Below are positions 26,371-34,625 of a stretch of DNA of 64,000 nucleotides, one piece after another. Under the pieces are notes generated by a model, which worked only from the letters and a program-made list of their open reading frames with translations, was not told the origin of the DNA and did not search any database. The stretch's first letter is position 1; every line of letters starts with the position of its first letter. Where the stretch lies: positions 1 to 64,000 of the IMG/VR virus record IMGVR_UViG_3300017991_003989; one strand, written 5' to 3'. The stretch comes from a virus. A program made the translations under genes and the position numbers.

Positions 26371-27255
26371 ATGGCGTCGCTTCTAGAGACATTCTACGGC
26401 ACTGGAACATTCCAGCGACCCGACGGCTCCGGCATTCGCGGGCAGGGCGTTGTGCGAAAGGCTCAGCAGTCCGGCGGCGACGATTATCCTTATGACAAGC
26501 CACGTGGCAAGTGGGGAGAGCCGCACCCATACTCTCGTGATAGCAAGGGTGGAAGTTTGGGGAAGAACACAATGACGCCGAAGAAAGTTCCACCCGGTGA
26601 TGACAGATGGGATGACGACTTGGATGAGATAAAGATTGATGGATGGCAGAGCGGAACTCCTGCTGATGGTAACATCGTAAAGAACCCTCCGAGAGACGGC
26701 AGCAAGTTCGGCATCGACGGCGATGATGGAATGGGCGAAGCAACGGGAGTGCCGTTTAACGTCGCTAAGGGAAATCAGGGGACGGGAGCGAGTGGAGGAA
26801 GGACCATGCCGGGCACCGGCGGAAGCTGGAGTGCCGGGCCTGTCGGTGACCAATGGGACGACCGCATGGATCCTGATAAGCTTGAGGATGAGGGTGACGT
26901 CGAGGAGACCACCAACGGGCTTGCGATGCGAACGAACAACATGTATCGTTATCGTCCGCCGAATAAACCGGGAGAACGGGATGATGAGGAAGAACAAGTC
27001 AGAAATATGCTCTCTTTTCACATTCCAGATGACGATGAGACTAGGGATGATGTAGGCTGGGCAGCGGTCAAAAAACATGGTGGAGCGGCTTTCGGGACCC
27101 CAGGGCAAGCAACTAAATATTCACGCATGCAACCGGGTTTTACGTGGAAGGAAAGCATGCAGAGGGTGTTCGAAGTACGTTCATCGAGAGAAGGTATAAA
27201 ACCAGATTTCAGAGGTATTTACGAAAGGCGCGTCAGTCGCTGCGGAGAAAAATAA
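26371..27255 (+). CDS. Gly/Asp-rich disordered head-region protein
   Basis: A 294-residue protein with very biased composition (Gly, Asp, Pro, Arg). Examples are GGSLGKNTMTPKKVPPGDDR and GTGASGGRTMPGTGGSWSAG. Only the last ~40 residues (FTWKESMQRVFEVRSSREG) look folded. A strong GAGGAAAG site precedes the ATG. It lies in the head gene block between protease and scaffold, so an internal head protein is plausible. Long minus-strand frames here are shadows of the biased codon pattern. Function unknown. Confidence 0.5.
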   Translation: MASLLETFYGTGTFQRPDGSGIRGQGVVRKAQQSGGDDYPYDKPRGKWGEPHPYSRDSKGGSLGKNTMTPKKVPPGDDRWDDDLDEIKIDGWQSGTPADGNIVKNPPRDGSKFGIDGDDGMGEATGVPFNVAKGNQGTGASGGRTMPGTGGSWSAGPVGDQWDDRMDPDKLEDEGDVEETTNGLAMRTNNMYRYRPPNKPGERDDEEEQVRNMLSFHIPDDDETRDDVGWAAVKKHGGAAFGTPGQATKYSRMQPGFTWKESMQRVFEVRSSREGIKPDFRGIYERRVSRCGEK

Positions 27256-27256
27256 G

Positions 27257-27751
27257 ATGATGGAACTTACTGCAAAGGAGCTTGCTGAAATTCTTGCTAA
27301 CGCCATGAAGGCCATCGAGAAGAAGGGCGAGGGCGAGAAGGGTAGAGATGGATACGATCAGGATGATGAGGAAGAGCAGCCGCGTGGATACAAACACTGT
27401 CATACGACAGATTTCTCGAATTCTAAAGACGAGATTGAGCCGAACAGGCTGAAAGTGCAGGGTGCAGCAAATTTTGGTCCGTACACAGAAATGCACATCA
27501 GGGCAATTGCTAGAGATACAATCCTTAATGAATTAAAGAAAGTCAACAAGGTAAAGGTATCAAAGCCGTTCGGAAAGAGGGTTGATGGGACGACGAAAGA
27601 GGGCTGGAGGCCGTCCAAGACGTCGGAAGCTCTGAGGACCGAGTGGGCCAGATGGTATGACGTGAATGAGATGGCTAAAGACAGGAAGAAAGCCAGTAAA
27701 AAAGTGGAGCGAGACATCTACAAAGAAAGAATGTCTAGAAAGAAGGACTAG
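27257..27751 (+). CDS. Small basic head-region protein, unknown
   Basis: A 164-residue protein. Helical N-terminus (ELTAKELAEILANAMKAIEK), an acidic linker (YDQDDEEEQPRGY), a central helical part (FGPYTEMHIRAIARDTI) and a very basic C-terminus (KDRKKASKKVERDIYKERM). GGAG sits 9 bases before ATG 27257. It ends 1 base before the bS21 start, so the two are surely co-translated. No family recognised. Confidence 0.5.
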   Translation: MMELTAKELAEILANAMKAIEKKGEGEKGRDGYDQDDEEEQPRGYKHCHTTDFSNSKDEIEPNRLKVQGAANFGPYTEMHIRAIARDTILNELKKVNKVKVSKPFGKRVDGTTKEGWRPSKTSEALRTEWARWYDVNEMAKDRKKASKKVERDIYKERMSRKKD

Positions 27752-27752
27752 A

Positions 27753-27989
27753 ATGTCGAAAGTGCCAGGGGACGCGATACAGCAGAAATATCTTGATGTT
27801 GAACCAAGGAAAGGCGAGAGCGGAGAGAAGCTGATACGTCGTTTTACTAAAAAAGTAAGGATGGATGGCATTCTTAGAGAATTCTCGCAGAGGACATATT
27901 TCGAGAAGCCGTCTATCGTGAGACGGAGAAAGAAGAATTCTGCCAAGTGGAATGCAAAGCAAGGTCTCAAAAATAGAAAAACAGATTGA
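27753..27989 (+). CDS. rpsU: Ribosomal protein bS21 homologue
   Basis: A 78-residue protein that matches the bacterial small-subunit protein bS21: VEPRKGESGEKLIRRF aligns with the 'ENEPFDVALRRF' region, then GILREFSQRTYFEKPSIVRR aligns with the conserved 'GVLxEVRRREFYEKPTxxRK' region, followed by a basic tail. In the ribosome bS21 sits by the anti-Shine-Dalgarno site and aids initiation. Phage copies are known in many environmental phages and are thought to replace the host's labile bS21 and bias translation. The frame is open 87 bases upstream inside the previous gene, but ATG 27753 with AAGGA before it is clearly the start. Placement inside the head operon suggests late, high expression. 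Confidence 0.88.
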   Translation: MSKVPGDAIQQKYLDVEPRKGESGEKLIRRFTKKVRMDGILREFSQRTYFEKPSIVRRRKKNSAKWNAKQGLKNRKTD

Positions 27990-28049
27990 AAAAGATGTTC
28001 ATGCTTTACTTAAGTTAAGAATTCCTATCTTGAATTCCGGAGAATCACA

Positions 28050-29168
28050 ATGAGCAGCAGTGGTAATATTGTTAAGGAAGCCATCGCCGATGCAGAGAGG
28101 GTGAGGAAGCTCGCCACTGAAGCAGCCAAGAAGAGAATTCTTGAGGAGCTTGCACCAGGCATGAAGAGACTCGTAGAACAAGAAATAGGTAATGCAGTGG
28201 CAAATGAAGATTCAGATCGTCTTCGTCGTGCTGCTGATGGACATGGAGAGACGGAATTCGAAGAGGGAGCTGAGTGCCCCAGAGGAGAAACTGAAATGGA
28301 TAAGGACGAGCTAGATATGGAGTCCCTGGGTGCTATGTTTCCCGGTATCTCCGAGACCGAAGAAGAGACTTACGATATGCCAGAAGCAAAAGATCAGGAT
28401 GACGCAGAGATGGACTTTGCTGATGAATCGACAATTCCTACCCTTGGAGAGGGTGAAGAAGAAGAGGAAGGCGAAATGGACGAAGAAATCACTCTTGACG
28501 AAAAGGGTCTAAAGAAAGCGTATGAGAGGCTCGAGCAGACAAATGCAGCCCTCGCGGAAGCGCAAGTCTCGAGCGGTTTCAAGGACTCCTACAAGACGAC
28601 TGAGTGGGAGACTGAGGATGGAGCGCCTCCAAGCGACACCGGTCTAATGGACAAGGGACAGGATGGCAAGGGTTGGGAAGAGACCAAGCCGCCCGCAGCG
28701 ACCGACTACTCCGTGAAGGAAGCAATCGACCGCGCAATCAGCGAAAGCCCGGAGCTTCGCGCATACGTATCGTTCCTCGAGGAGAGCCTGAAGGAAGCGA
28801 ACAGTGTGGCACACAAGCTTCGTAACGAAGTAAGAGAAGTTAACCTTTTTAATACGAAGGTTCTGAAAGTGAATGAGATGCTCAGCAAGTTCGGTAAGAA
28901 CCTGACCAATGAGCAGAAGAGGGTCGTCATCGAGAAGATGGATGAAGCTAAGACGATTCGAGAGGTCAAGCTGGTCTCCGAGAGCCTTGAGCGTGCCTTC
29001 AGCGTTGTTACTGAGAGCGTGGCACGACGACCAAAAGCAAATGCACAGCGAGTTCGCCGATCAGGCGGAGCAAATCAGAAAGTCCTCAGGGAGTCTGTGG
29101 ATAAGAGCACGGGTAATCAATACTCACGCATGCAAAAACTTGCTGGTCTGAACAAAGCCGTTCAGTAG
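28050..29168 (+). CDS. 22: Prohead core scaffold protein (gp22-like)
   Basis: A 372-residue, very acidic, helical protein directly before the capsid gene. The N-terminus is helical, residues about 70-165 are Glu/Asp-rich (GEGEEEEEGEMDEEITLDEK), and about 235-330 hold the conserved coiled region of T4-like scaffolds (NLFNTKVLKVNEMLSKFG, ... KTIREVKLVSESLERAF). It forms the core around which gp23 assembles and is then degraded by the gp21 protease; L/I-x-E sites are frequent. It has a GGAG site and a candidate promoter box (TTACTTA) 38 bases upstream of the start codon. Confidence 0.87.
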   Translation: MSSSGNIVKEAIADAERVRKLATEAAKKRILEELAPGMKRLVEQEIGNAVANEDSDRLRRAADGHGETEFEEGAECPRGETEMDKDELDMESLGAMFPGISETEEETYDMPEAKDQDDAEMDFADESTIPTLGEGEEEEEGEMDEEITLDEKGLKKAYERLEQTNAALAEAQVSSGFKDSYKTTEWETEDGAPPSDTGLMDKGQDGKGWEETKPPAATDYSVKEAIDRAISESPELRAYVSFLEESLKEANSVAHKLRNEVREVNLFNTKVLKVNEMLSKFGKNLTNEQKRVVIEKMDEAKTIREVKLVSESLERAFSVVTESVARRPKANAQRVRRSGGANQKVLRESVDKSTGNQYSRMQKLAGLNKAVQ

Positions 29169-29200
29169 AAACCCACACAGACATTCTAGGAGAAGAAAAA

Positions 29201-30928
29201 ATGAGAGGCGCAAATTTTAACCTCAACGAACTCACCAAGGATATCCAAGCCAGGGATAGAATGGGCGAAGTTCGTAGGCTCGTCGAGAAGTGGTCGGTAA
29301 CAGGCCTGCTCGAGGACCTCAGCGAATCAAATAGAAGCAACATGGCTGTCCTCTTGGAGAACCAAGCAGCTGAGCTTCTGAATGAGACTTCACAGGTCGC
29401 CGATATCATCGGTTTCCAGAACGTGGCATTTCCGATCGTCAGGCGCGTCTTCGGCGGTCTCATCGCTAACGAGCTTGTCTCGGTCCAGCCAATGAGCCTA
29501 CCGTCGGGACTTCTGTTCTACCTCGACTACAGGTTTGACACCGTCAAGGCCGGTAACAAGAACGACGACTTCACGGTCGGCGGTTCCCTGTTCGGCGACC
29601 AGACGGCACCCGGCACCGAGAACCTCGCGACAAATGGTTTCTACAACCTAGGCACCAGCTTCTCACAGCGTGAGAAGGTGAGCACTGCGAAGTTTGCATA
29701 CAGCTCAGCGACGGCATCGCTTAGCGATATCAATTGGGATCCGGACCTGTCGGCCTCAATCGCGACCGACGACACCAAACACCTTAAGAAGCTGACGGTC
29801 ACCAGCGGTTACAGCATCATGTTGAGCTCCGGTTCCGACACTTCGACGAACGGTCTGAAGCATTGGATGCCTCTTTCCGGTTCATCGACTGTCGCCAGCA
29901 CGACGACCGACGGCACCCCCGTCCAGCTCGGAACGGACGCGGCGTCGGACATCATCGTCTATCGTCGTTACACCGTCAAGAGCGGCAACGACCTCGTCTT
30001 CATCGTCTCTGGAACGCTGCCCGGCGAGGGTGGAGCGGGAACGATGGTAGACTCGACCAACAACTGGTTGTATCTCAGCTATCTCGTAGATCCTACGCTC
30101 AAGGGCGGAACTTCTGGAACGCTGGTTCTTCCGAACTTTGAGAGCGACTTTGCATCGTCACCCACTCCGGACATTCCGGAAATTGACCTCCGCATCCAGA
30201 GCGTCTCCGTTACTGCAGAGACCAGGAAGCTGAAGGCAAAGTGGACCCCCGAGCTTGCTCAGGACCTCGCCGCTTACAAGAACCTAGATGCAGAAGTGGA
30301 GCTTACGCAGATTCTCTCGGAGCAGATCGCTCTGGAAATCGACCGTGAAATCCTCGCTGACCTGCTCTACGGTGCAACCGGTGAGACGATGTATTGGTCA
30401 CGCAAGCCCGGCAACTTCCTCGACAAGCTGACCGGCAACACCGCGACGGGCGCGTCCTTCACAGGAACTGTGCGTGAGTGGTATGAGACCCTCATCGAGA
30501 CGATCATCGATGTGGCGAACGTCATCCATCGCAAGACCCTCCGCGGAGCGGCGAACTTCCTGGTCGTGAGCCCGGACGTCGCAACCATCCTCGAGGCATC
30601 GGTTCTCTACAAGCCGAACCTGAGCATGGACCCGAAGGAGAGCCAGTTCACGGTCGGCACCGAGCGCGTCGGCTCCCTGAACAACCGCTTTACGGTCTAC
30701 AAGGACCCATATTTCCCTCGCAACCAAATCCTGGTTGGCTATAAGGGTGGTAGCTTCCTCGAGACCGGGTTCGTGTATGCTCCTTACGTGCCTCTCATCG
30801 TCACCCCGACGATCTACGCACCCGAGGATTTCACGCCTCGCAAGGCGGTCATGACCCGCTACGCCAAGAAGCTGGTTCGCTCCGACTTCTACGGCAAGGT
30901 CATCGTCCAGGACATGAACGTAATCTAA
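29201..30928 (+). CDS. 23: Major capsid protein (gp23-like)
   Basis: A 575-residue HK97-fold capsid protein. T4-like landmarks are NMAVLLENQ near the N-terminus, IVRRVFGGLIANELVSVQPM (about 81-100), the segment KLKAKWTPELAQDLAAY before the spine helix, DREILADLLYGA, and the C-terminal RSDFYGKVIVQDM. A likely protease cleavage site is ELLNE|TSQ (after about residue 62), matching the gp21 L-x-E rule. The insertion region (about residues 165-320) is long and Ser/Thr/Gly-rich, larger than in T4 gp23 (521 residues). G+C is higher than in the neighbours and codon use is strongly biased, as expected for the most expressed gene. A strong terminator follows. Confidence 0.95.
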   Translation: MRGANFNLNELTKDIQARDRMGEVRRLVEKWSVTGLLEDLSESNRSNMAVLLENQAAELLNETSQVADIIGFQNVAFPIVRRVFGGLIANELVSVQPMSLPSGLLFYLDYRFDTVKAGNKNDDFTVGGSLFGDQTAPGTENLATNGFYNLGTSFSQREKVSTAKFAYSSATASLSDINWDPDLSASIATDDTKHLKKLTVTSGYSIMLSSGSDTSTNGLKHWMPLSGSSTVASTTTDGTPVQLGTDAASDIIVYRRYTVKSGNDLVFIVSGTLPGEGGAGTMVDSTNNWLYLSYLVDPTLKGGTSGTLVLPNFESDFASSPTPDIPEIDLRIQSVSVTAETRKLKAKWTPELAQDLAAYKNLDAEVELTQILSEQIALEIDREILADLLYGATGETMYWSRKPGNFLDKLTGNTATGASFTGTVREWYETLIETIIDVANVIHRKTLRGAANFLVVSPDVATILEASVLYKPNLSMDPKESQFTVGTERVGSLNNRFTVYKDPYFPRNQILVGYKGGSFLETGFVYAPYVPLIVTPTIYAPEDFTPRKAVMTRYAKKLVRSDFYGKVIVQDMNVI

Positions 30929-30951
30929 GCGTTCAACGCCTTAGCTTAAAG

Positions 30952-30980
30952 GGAGGACTTTCGGGTCCTCCTTTTTTTTT
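30952..30980 (+). terminator. Rho-independent terminator after capsid gene
   Basis: GGAGGAC (30952-30958) pairs with GTCCTCC (30965-30971) around a 6-base loop, followed by nine T. It closes the scaffold-capsid transcription unit 24 bases after the capsid stop. Confidence 0.93.
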
Positions 30981-31033
30981 GCCTCTGGATCAATCTGTTG
31001 GAGACATCCTAGTTATAATGACGGAGGTGTTCC

Positions 31034-31705
31034 ATGGACAAGAAATTTCTTAGACGCATTTATGAAGCGAGGCAGGTAGAGAACGTCGAGGAGGCGGATG
31101 ATTTCGCCGATTGGACGAAAAGACAAGGATATAAGTCCAGCCCAGGTGAGCTGCCGGACCGGCTGCCGGGCCAGGCATGGAAAGTAAAACAGAGGCAGTC
31201 CATTGGGTCTGAGCCGTCGAAACGACGAACTTCAGTTGGGATGATGCGGGGGACCCACGGCGGTTCGGAGCGCTCACCGTCTGGCATTTGGCACAATGCA
31301 CAGAAGGCGGCTATCCAACATAAGGGTGCCGAGAAGGCGGCTGCTAGGAAGGGCAAGAAATATGTCAAGCCTGACCCATACGTATGGCCGAAGACGCCGG
31401 AGGGCTGGAAGAAATATATGAAGGCCGTAGGAAAAGACCCGAACAGGGAGGACTGGAGACAATTCAGACATTCGCTGGCGGGAGGAGCGGGCAAACCCAC
31501 ATCGACCGCAGCATCGGCTCCACCACAAGCTCCTTCGACGTCAAGCGAGCCGCTGCCGACATCACCATCTAAGCCTTTTGACCCGAAGGATGGGCCCGAT
31601 ATCAAGGGTTCACACGGCGGAAAGGATTGGGCAGAACGGGGCCAATCAACAGAGCCAACAGCAAAGAAAAAGACGAAACTGGGCAAGTTGAAGCTGAAGA
31701 GATAG
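31034..31705 (+). CDS. Basic disordered protein with N-terminal tag, unknown
   Basis: A 223-residue, Lys/Arg/Pro-rich protein with an excellent GGAGGTG site. It opens with MDKKFLRRIYEARQ, one of several short helical tags in this window, then low-complexity basic sequence (KAAIQHKGAEKAAARKGKKY) and a Ser/Pro/Thr linker (ASAPPQAPSTSSEPLPTSP). A DNA-binding internal head protein is a reasonable guess: packaged, basic, disordered, and next to the capsid gene. No family is recognised. Confidence 0.5.
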   Translation: MDKKFLRRIYEARQVENVEEADDFADWTKRQGYKSSPGELPDRLPGQAWKVKQRQSIGSEPSKRRTSVGMMRGTHGGSERSPSGIWHNAQKAAIQHKGAEKAAARKGKKYVKPDPYVWPKTPEGWKKYMKAVGKDPNREDWRQFRHSLAGGAGKPTSTAASAPPQAPSTSSEPLPTSPSKPFDPKDGPDIKGSHGGKDWAERGQSTEPTAKKKTKLGKLKLKR

Positions 31706-31710
31706 AGAAG

Positions 31711-32208
31711 ATGGCTGCATCTCTTAAGGAAGCGTTTGGCATCGAGGAAGATGACCTTTTCGGAGGCATGGGTAGTGATGACGTGAAAACTGGTGCCTAC
31801 AGCCCCAAAGCTGTGAAAAATAAGGGAAGGAAATTTCCACGTGCAAGCCGCATCGATGGTTCAAAAAGAGGCCTGCACGACAACTTCACCGATGATATGA
31901 AGAAGGCGATAGCGAATGCGAAGCTTCAGAATGATAAGGAGCTTGTCGGCATGTTGCACGTTCTCGGTGAGACGATGGCAATGAGAATATCTGATTATGA
32001 CGGAAAGGTTGAGCGCGAGAACGTGAGTGACAACATGGAGAAGGTGACGAAGTCATTCACTGAATTAATTAGCGTGTTCTCAGAGGCCGACACAGAGCTT
32101 GATGCTTTGAGTGATGAGAGTGGTTCGGAGGAACCAGAGAAGAGAGAGCCCGCTCCGGCGAGAGGGATGACGTCTCCGCGCTCGATGGGCATGAGGAGAA
32201 TGGCATGA
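31711..32208 (+). CDS. Helical head-region protein, unknown
   Basis: A 165-residue protein. ATG 31711 is chosen, 5 bases after the previous stop; the frame extends back to 31627 inside that gene but without support. A basic patch (KNKGRKFPRASRIDGSKRG) is followed by a helical core (DDMKKAIANAKLQNDKELVG ... KVTKSFTELISVFSEADTEL) and a short disordered tail. The stop overlaps the next ATG. Function unknown, probably a head accessory by position. Confidence 0.5.
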   Translation: MAASLKEAFGIEEDDLFGGMGSDDVKTGAYSPKAVKNKGRKFPRASRIDGSKRGLHDNFTDDMKKAIANAKLQNDKELVGMLHVLGETMAMRISDYDGKVERENVSDNMEKVTKSFTELISVFSEADTELDALSDESGSEEPEKREPAPARGMTSPRSMGMRRMA

Positions 32209-33443
32209 GCGTCGATGAAAAGTTCGTCAGGTTGATGATGGAGGCCGTTATCGAGGCATCCGATAAGCCAGGAAGTAATGCACCGACAGGAGGAAGGCGG
32301 GCTCCAGAGCCGGAGTGGAAGCCCGACGACGAGAGGTTTAGAAAGATTGCGAAGCTTTCTAAGCTTAGGAATGTGCAGAAGGACAAGGAGGCTGAGACCG
32401 GCGCAGAACTGCATAGGCAAGACAGATTAGCAAAGATAAAGAAGAGAGCTCAAGCTCCTTCATTTGGCAAGAAGCTTCCGCCGGAAGTCGATGCATCGGA
32501 TGCTGGTGATTTCTTTAAGAAGATGGGCCTCACTAAGGATGAGCCGCTCACGAAGGCCGATATGCCGTCTAGCGCTGGCGGAGTGGGAATGGGCACGAAG
32601 GTGAAGCAGGGTCAGAAGATGGTGCCTCCGAGTAGTAAAGAAGATGACCTGCCGCTGTGGGCGCAAACTGGAACGGGAGCTGGCCCTAAGAAGGGCATTA
32701 AGCCTCCTCAATACGATGGAAAGTTCTTCGGTCACATGGCCACGATGGGAAGCAAACGCAACTGGAAGAACGTCTCGTATCTCTCCAATCCGCATGACCC
32801 GAAGAGCCGAAGATATGGAAAAGTTCTGGGCACGCCTGAGGGTGTGAATGTCTGGGTATGGGACGGAAAGAAATGGCTGCCCAGAGCCGAGTTCGACATT
32901 CGGTATCCCGGCGGAGAGATGCCGGCATCGAGCCCGCCGCCCGAGACTTTCAAGGTGCAGGGCGCGCCCGAGCCCGAGCATGAGCCGAAGAAATTGAAGA
33001 TGAAGATGGGAAGGAAAAAGCCGAGGATAATCGGTGGAGAGAATGAGGGCGTCGATGAGAACCTCGTCAGGATGATGGTGGAGGCCACTTTCGATTGGGG
33101 CAAATTTCCGACGTCAAAAAGCCCGAAGAAGGATATTTCCGTCCACTCTGGCAAACCCACTCCGACCTCCGCCGAAGAGAGTGAGATACAAATCGTCGAT
33201 CTGCCGCAGGAGGCACGGGATGCTCTTGACACTCTCATGAGTGAGATAGAGGAGGAGATGGAGAGGGCGGCGCCCGGGCATTTTGAGCTCGGTACTGACG
33301 AAGATGAGCTCACATTCGCGACGGTCATCGACGATGGGCAGAACGTATTTTATGCATCACCTCACATGGACAGTCCAATAGCAAACTTTTTCGATGGTTA
33401 TTGGTATTGGGACGGTGAGGCCGGCAAATGGATGGAAGGCTAG
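32205..33443 (+). CDS. Head-region protein with duplicated helical tag, unknown
   Basis: A 412-residue protein coupled to the previous gene by ATGA. The N-terminal tag VDEKFVRLMMEAVIEAS recurs inside the chain as VDENLVRMMVEATFDWG (near nucleotide 33050). The protein therefore looks like two fused tagged units: about residues 1-280 (mostly disordered, with a small Trp-rich domain GVNVWVWDGKKWLPRAEFD) and about 281-412 (acidic, ending in GYWYWDGEAGKWMEG). The two Trp-rich ends, VWVWDGKKWLP and YWYWDGEAGKWME, are also similar. It is probably a minor or internal head protein that arose by duplication-fusion. No enzyme motif. Confidence 0.5.
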   Translation: MSVDEKFVRLMMEAVIEASDKPGSNAPTGGRRAPEPEWKPDDERFRKIAKLSKLRNVQKDKEAETGAELHRQDRLAKIKKRAQAPSFGKKLPPEVDASDAGDFFKKMGLTKDEPLTKADMPSSAGGVGMGTKVKQGQKMVPPSSKEDDLPLWAQTGTGAGPKKGIKPPQYDGKFFGHMATMGSKRNWKNVSYLSNPHDPKSRRYGKVLGTPEGVNVWVWDGKKWLPRAEFDIRYPGGEMPASSPPPETFKVQGAPEPEHEPKKLKMKMGRKKPRIIGGENEGVDENLVRMMVEATFDWGKFPTSKSPKKDISVHSGKPTPTSAEESEIQIVDLPQEARDALDTLMSEIEEEMERAAPGHFELGTDEDELTFATVIDDGQNVFYASPHMDSPIANFFDGYWYWDGEAGKWMEG

Positions 33444-33455
33444 GAGAGACAAAGG

Positions 33456-34625
33456 ATGGCATTTACAGCTGGCTCGACCCCTTTCGGTGTATATGATGCA
33501 GACGCAGACTTCATAGCTGATGCTGACAAGCTCGTGACATACATCAACGCGAAGCTCGGCGGTTCAAAGATTTGCGTTGAGCTCAGCTCGTCCGACATCT
33601 ACCAGTCGTTCGAGGAGGCCGCGCTAGAATACTCTGCATACATCAACCAGTACCAGTTCAAGTCTGCCGCTGCGGCCATACTCGGGTCCGCCACAGGCTC
33701 TCTAAGCGGCTCGGAGAACCGTTACCACCAGAACCTACTTGAGCATCACAGGAGGATGGCTGAGCCCTACGGAGAGCTTGCAGGAGTGGGAGGAGCGTTC
33801 GACCTTCACAGTGCATCGTTCACGACTGTCAATGGGCAGCAGAACTATGATATTCAGGACCTCATCAGTGGCTCGTTAACTGGTTCTGATGGTCGCGTGA
33901 GGAAGGCACAGATAAAGGAGATTTTTCACTTCTCACCGACTACCGCGTATCGCTTCTTTGGAACGACGTCTGCGGTGAATTACCTTAACAACCAGTTTAG
34001 TTTCGAGAGCTTCACTCCGGAGACTATCTTCTATCTGCTTCCAGTGTGGGAGGACATTCTTAGGGGGATGCAGTTTGAGACGTCCAACAGAGTGAGACGC
34101 TCGCAGTATAGCTTCGACGTGAATAATAATACAATCAAGCTCTACCCATCGCCGACGACGGCTGCCCGCATTCATTTTACCTATTGGCTGCCGAAGGAGC
34201 CCTACTCTCCTGACTACACAGATGAGAGGCTTGATGGCGTGGCAAACGTGTCAAATGCTCCGTTCGGCAACATAACGTATAGCCAGCTCAACTCTATTTC
34301 AAAGCAGTGGATTTGGAAGATGTCATTCGCGCTTGCCAAGGAGATTGTCGGCGAGATGCGAAGCAAGATGAGCACCATCCCAATTCCGAACGGTGACCTC
34401 ACGCTGAACGGGCCTGAGCTGATAAGCGACGCACGCATTGAGCAGGAGCGACTGAGGACGGAGTTACGTGAGCTGCTCGAGGAAACTACTTATCAAAACA
34501 TTGCTGCTCGAGAGGCTGAGCATGCGGAGAACGTGAATAGAGTGATAAAGGAAATTCCTCTCGGAATTTATGTAGGAACTTTTTTGCCATTCTTCATTCC
34601 ACTCTCATACTTAATAAATGGTTGA
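33456..34625 (+). CDS. Neck / head-tail connector protein
   Basis: A 389-residue structural protein of a type I recognise from T4-like environmental phages, in the neck position after the head genes. Conserved-looking segments are FEEAALEYSAYINQYQ, a beta region (INYDIQ-like, FHFSPTTAYRFFG), ARIHFTYWLPKEP and the helical MSFALAKEIVGEMRSKMSTI followed by PNGDLTLNGPELISDA. Homologues, as I recall them, end shortly after a P-x-x-I-Y-x-G motif; here PLGIYVG is followed by 16 extra hydrophobic residues (TFLPFFIPLSYLING). The frame then ends 8 bases inside the homing endonuclease gene. The C-terminal extension may thus come from endonuclease insertion. Confidence 0.65.
   Translation: MAFTAGSTPFGVYDADADFIADADKLVTYINAKLGGSKICVELSSSDIYQSFEEAALEYSAYINQYQFKSAAAAILGSATGSLSGSENRYHQNLLEHHRRMAEPYGELAGVGGAFDLHSASFTTVNGQQNYDIQDLISGSLTGSDGRVRKAQIKEIFHFSPTTAYRFFGTTSAVNYLNNQFSFESFTPETIFYLLPVWEDILRGMQFETSNRVRRSQYSFDVNNNTIKLYPSPTTAARIHFTYWLPKEPYSPDYTDERLDGVANVSNAPFGNITYSQLNSISKQWIWKMSFALAKEIVGEMRSKMSTIPIPNGDLTLNGPELISDARIEQERLRTELRELLEETTYQNIAAREAEHAENVNRVIKEIPLGIYVGTFLPFFIPLSYLING

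Noticed and set aside
26383-27108. 241-codon minus-strand and other overlapping frames in the Gly/Asp-rich gene
   Set aside because: Biased codon composition opens several frames; the + frame has a strong ribosome site and fits the tight gene spacing.
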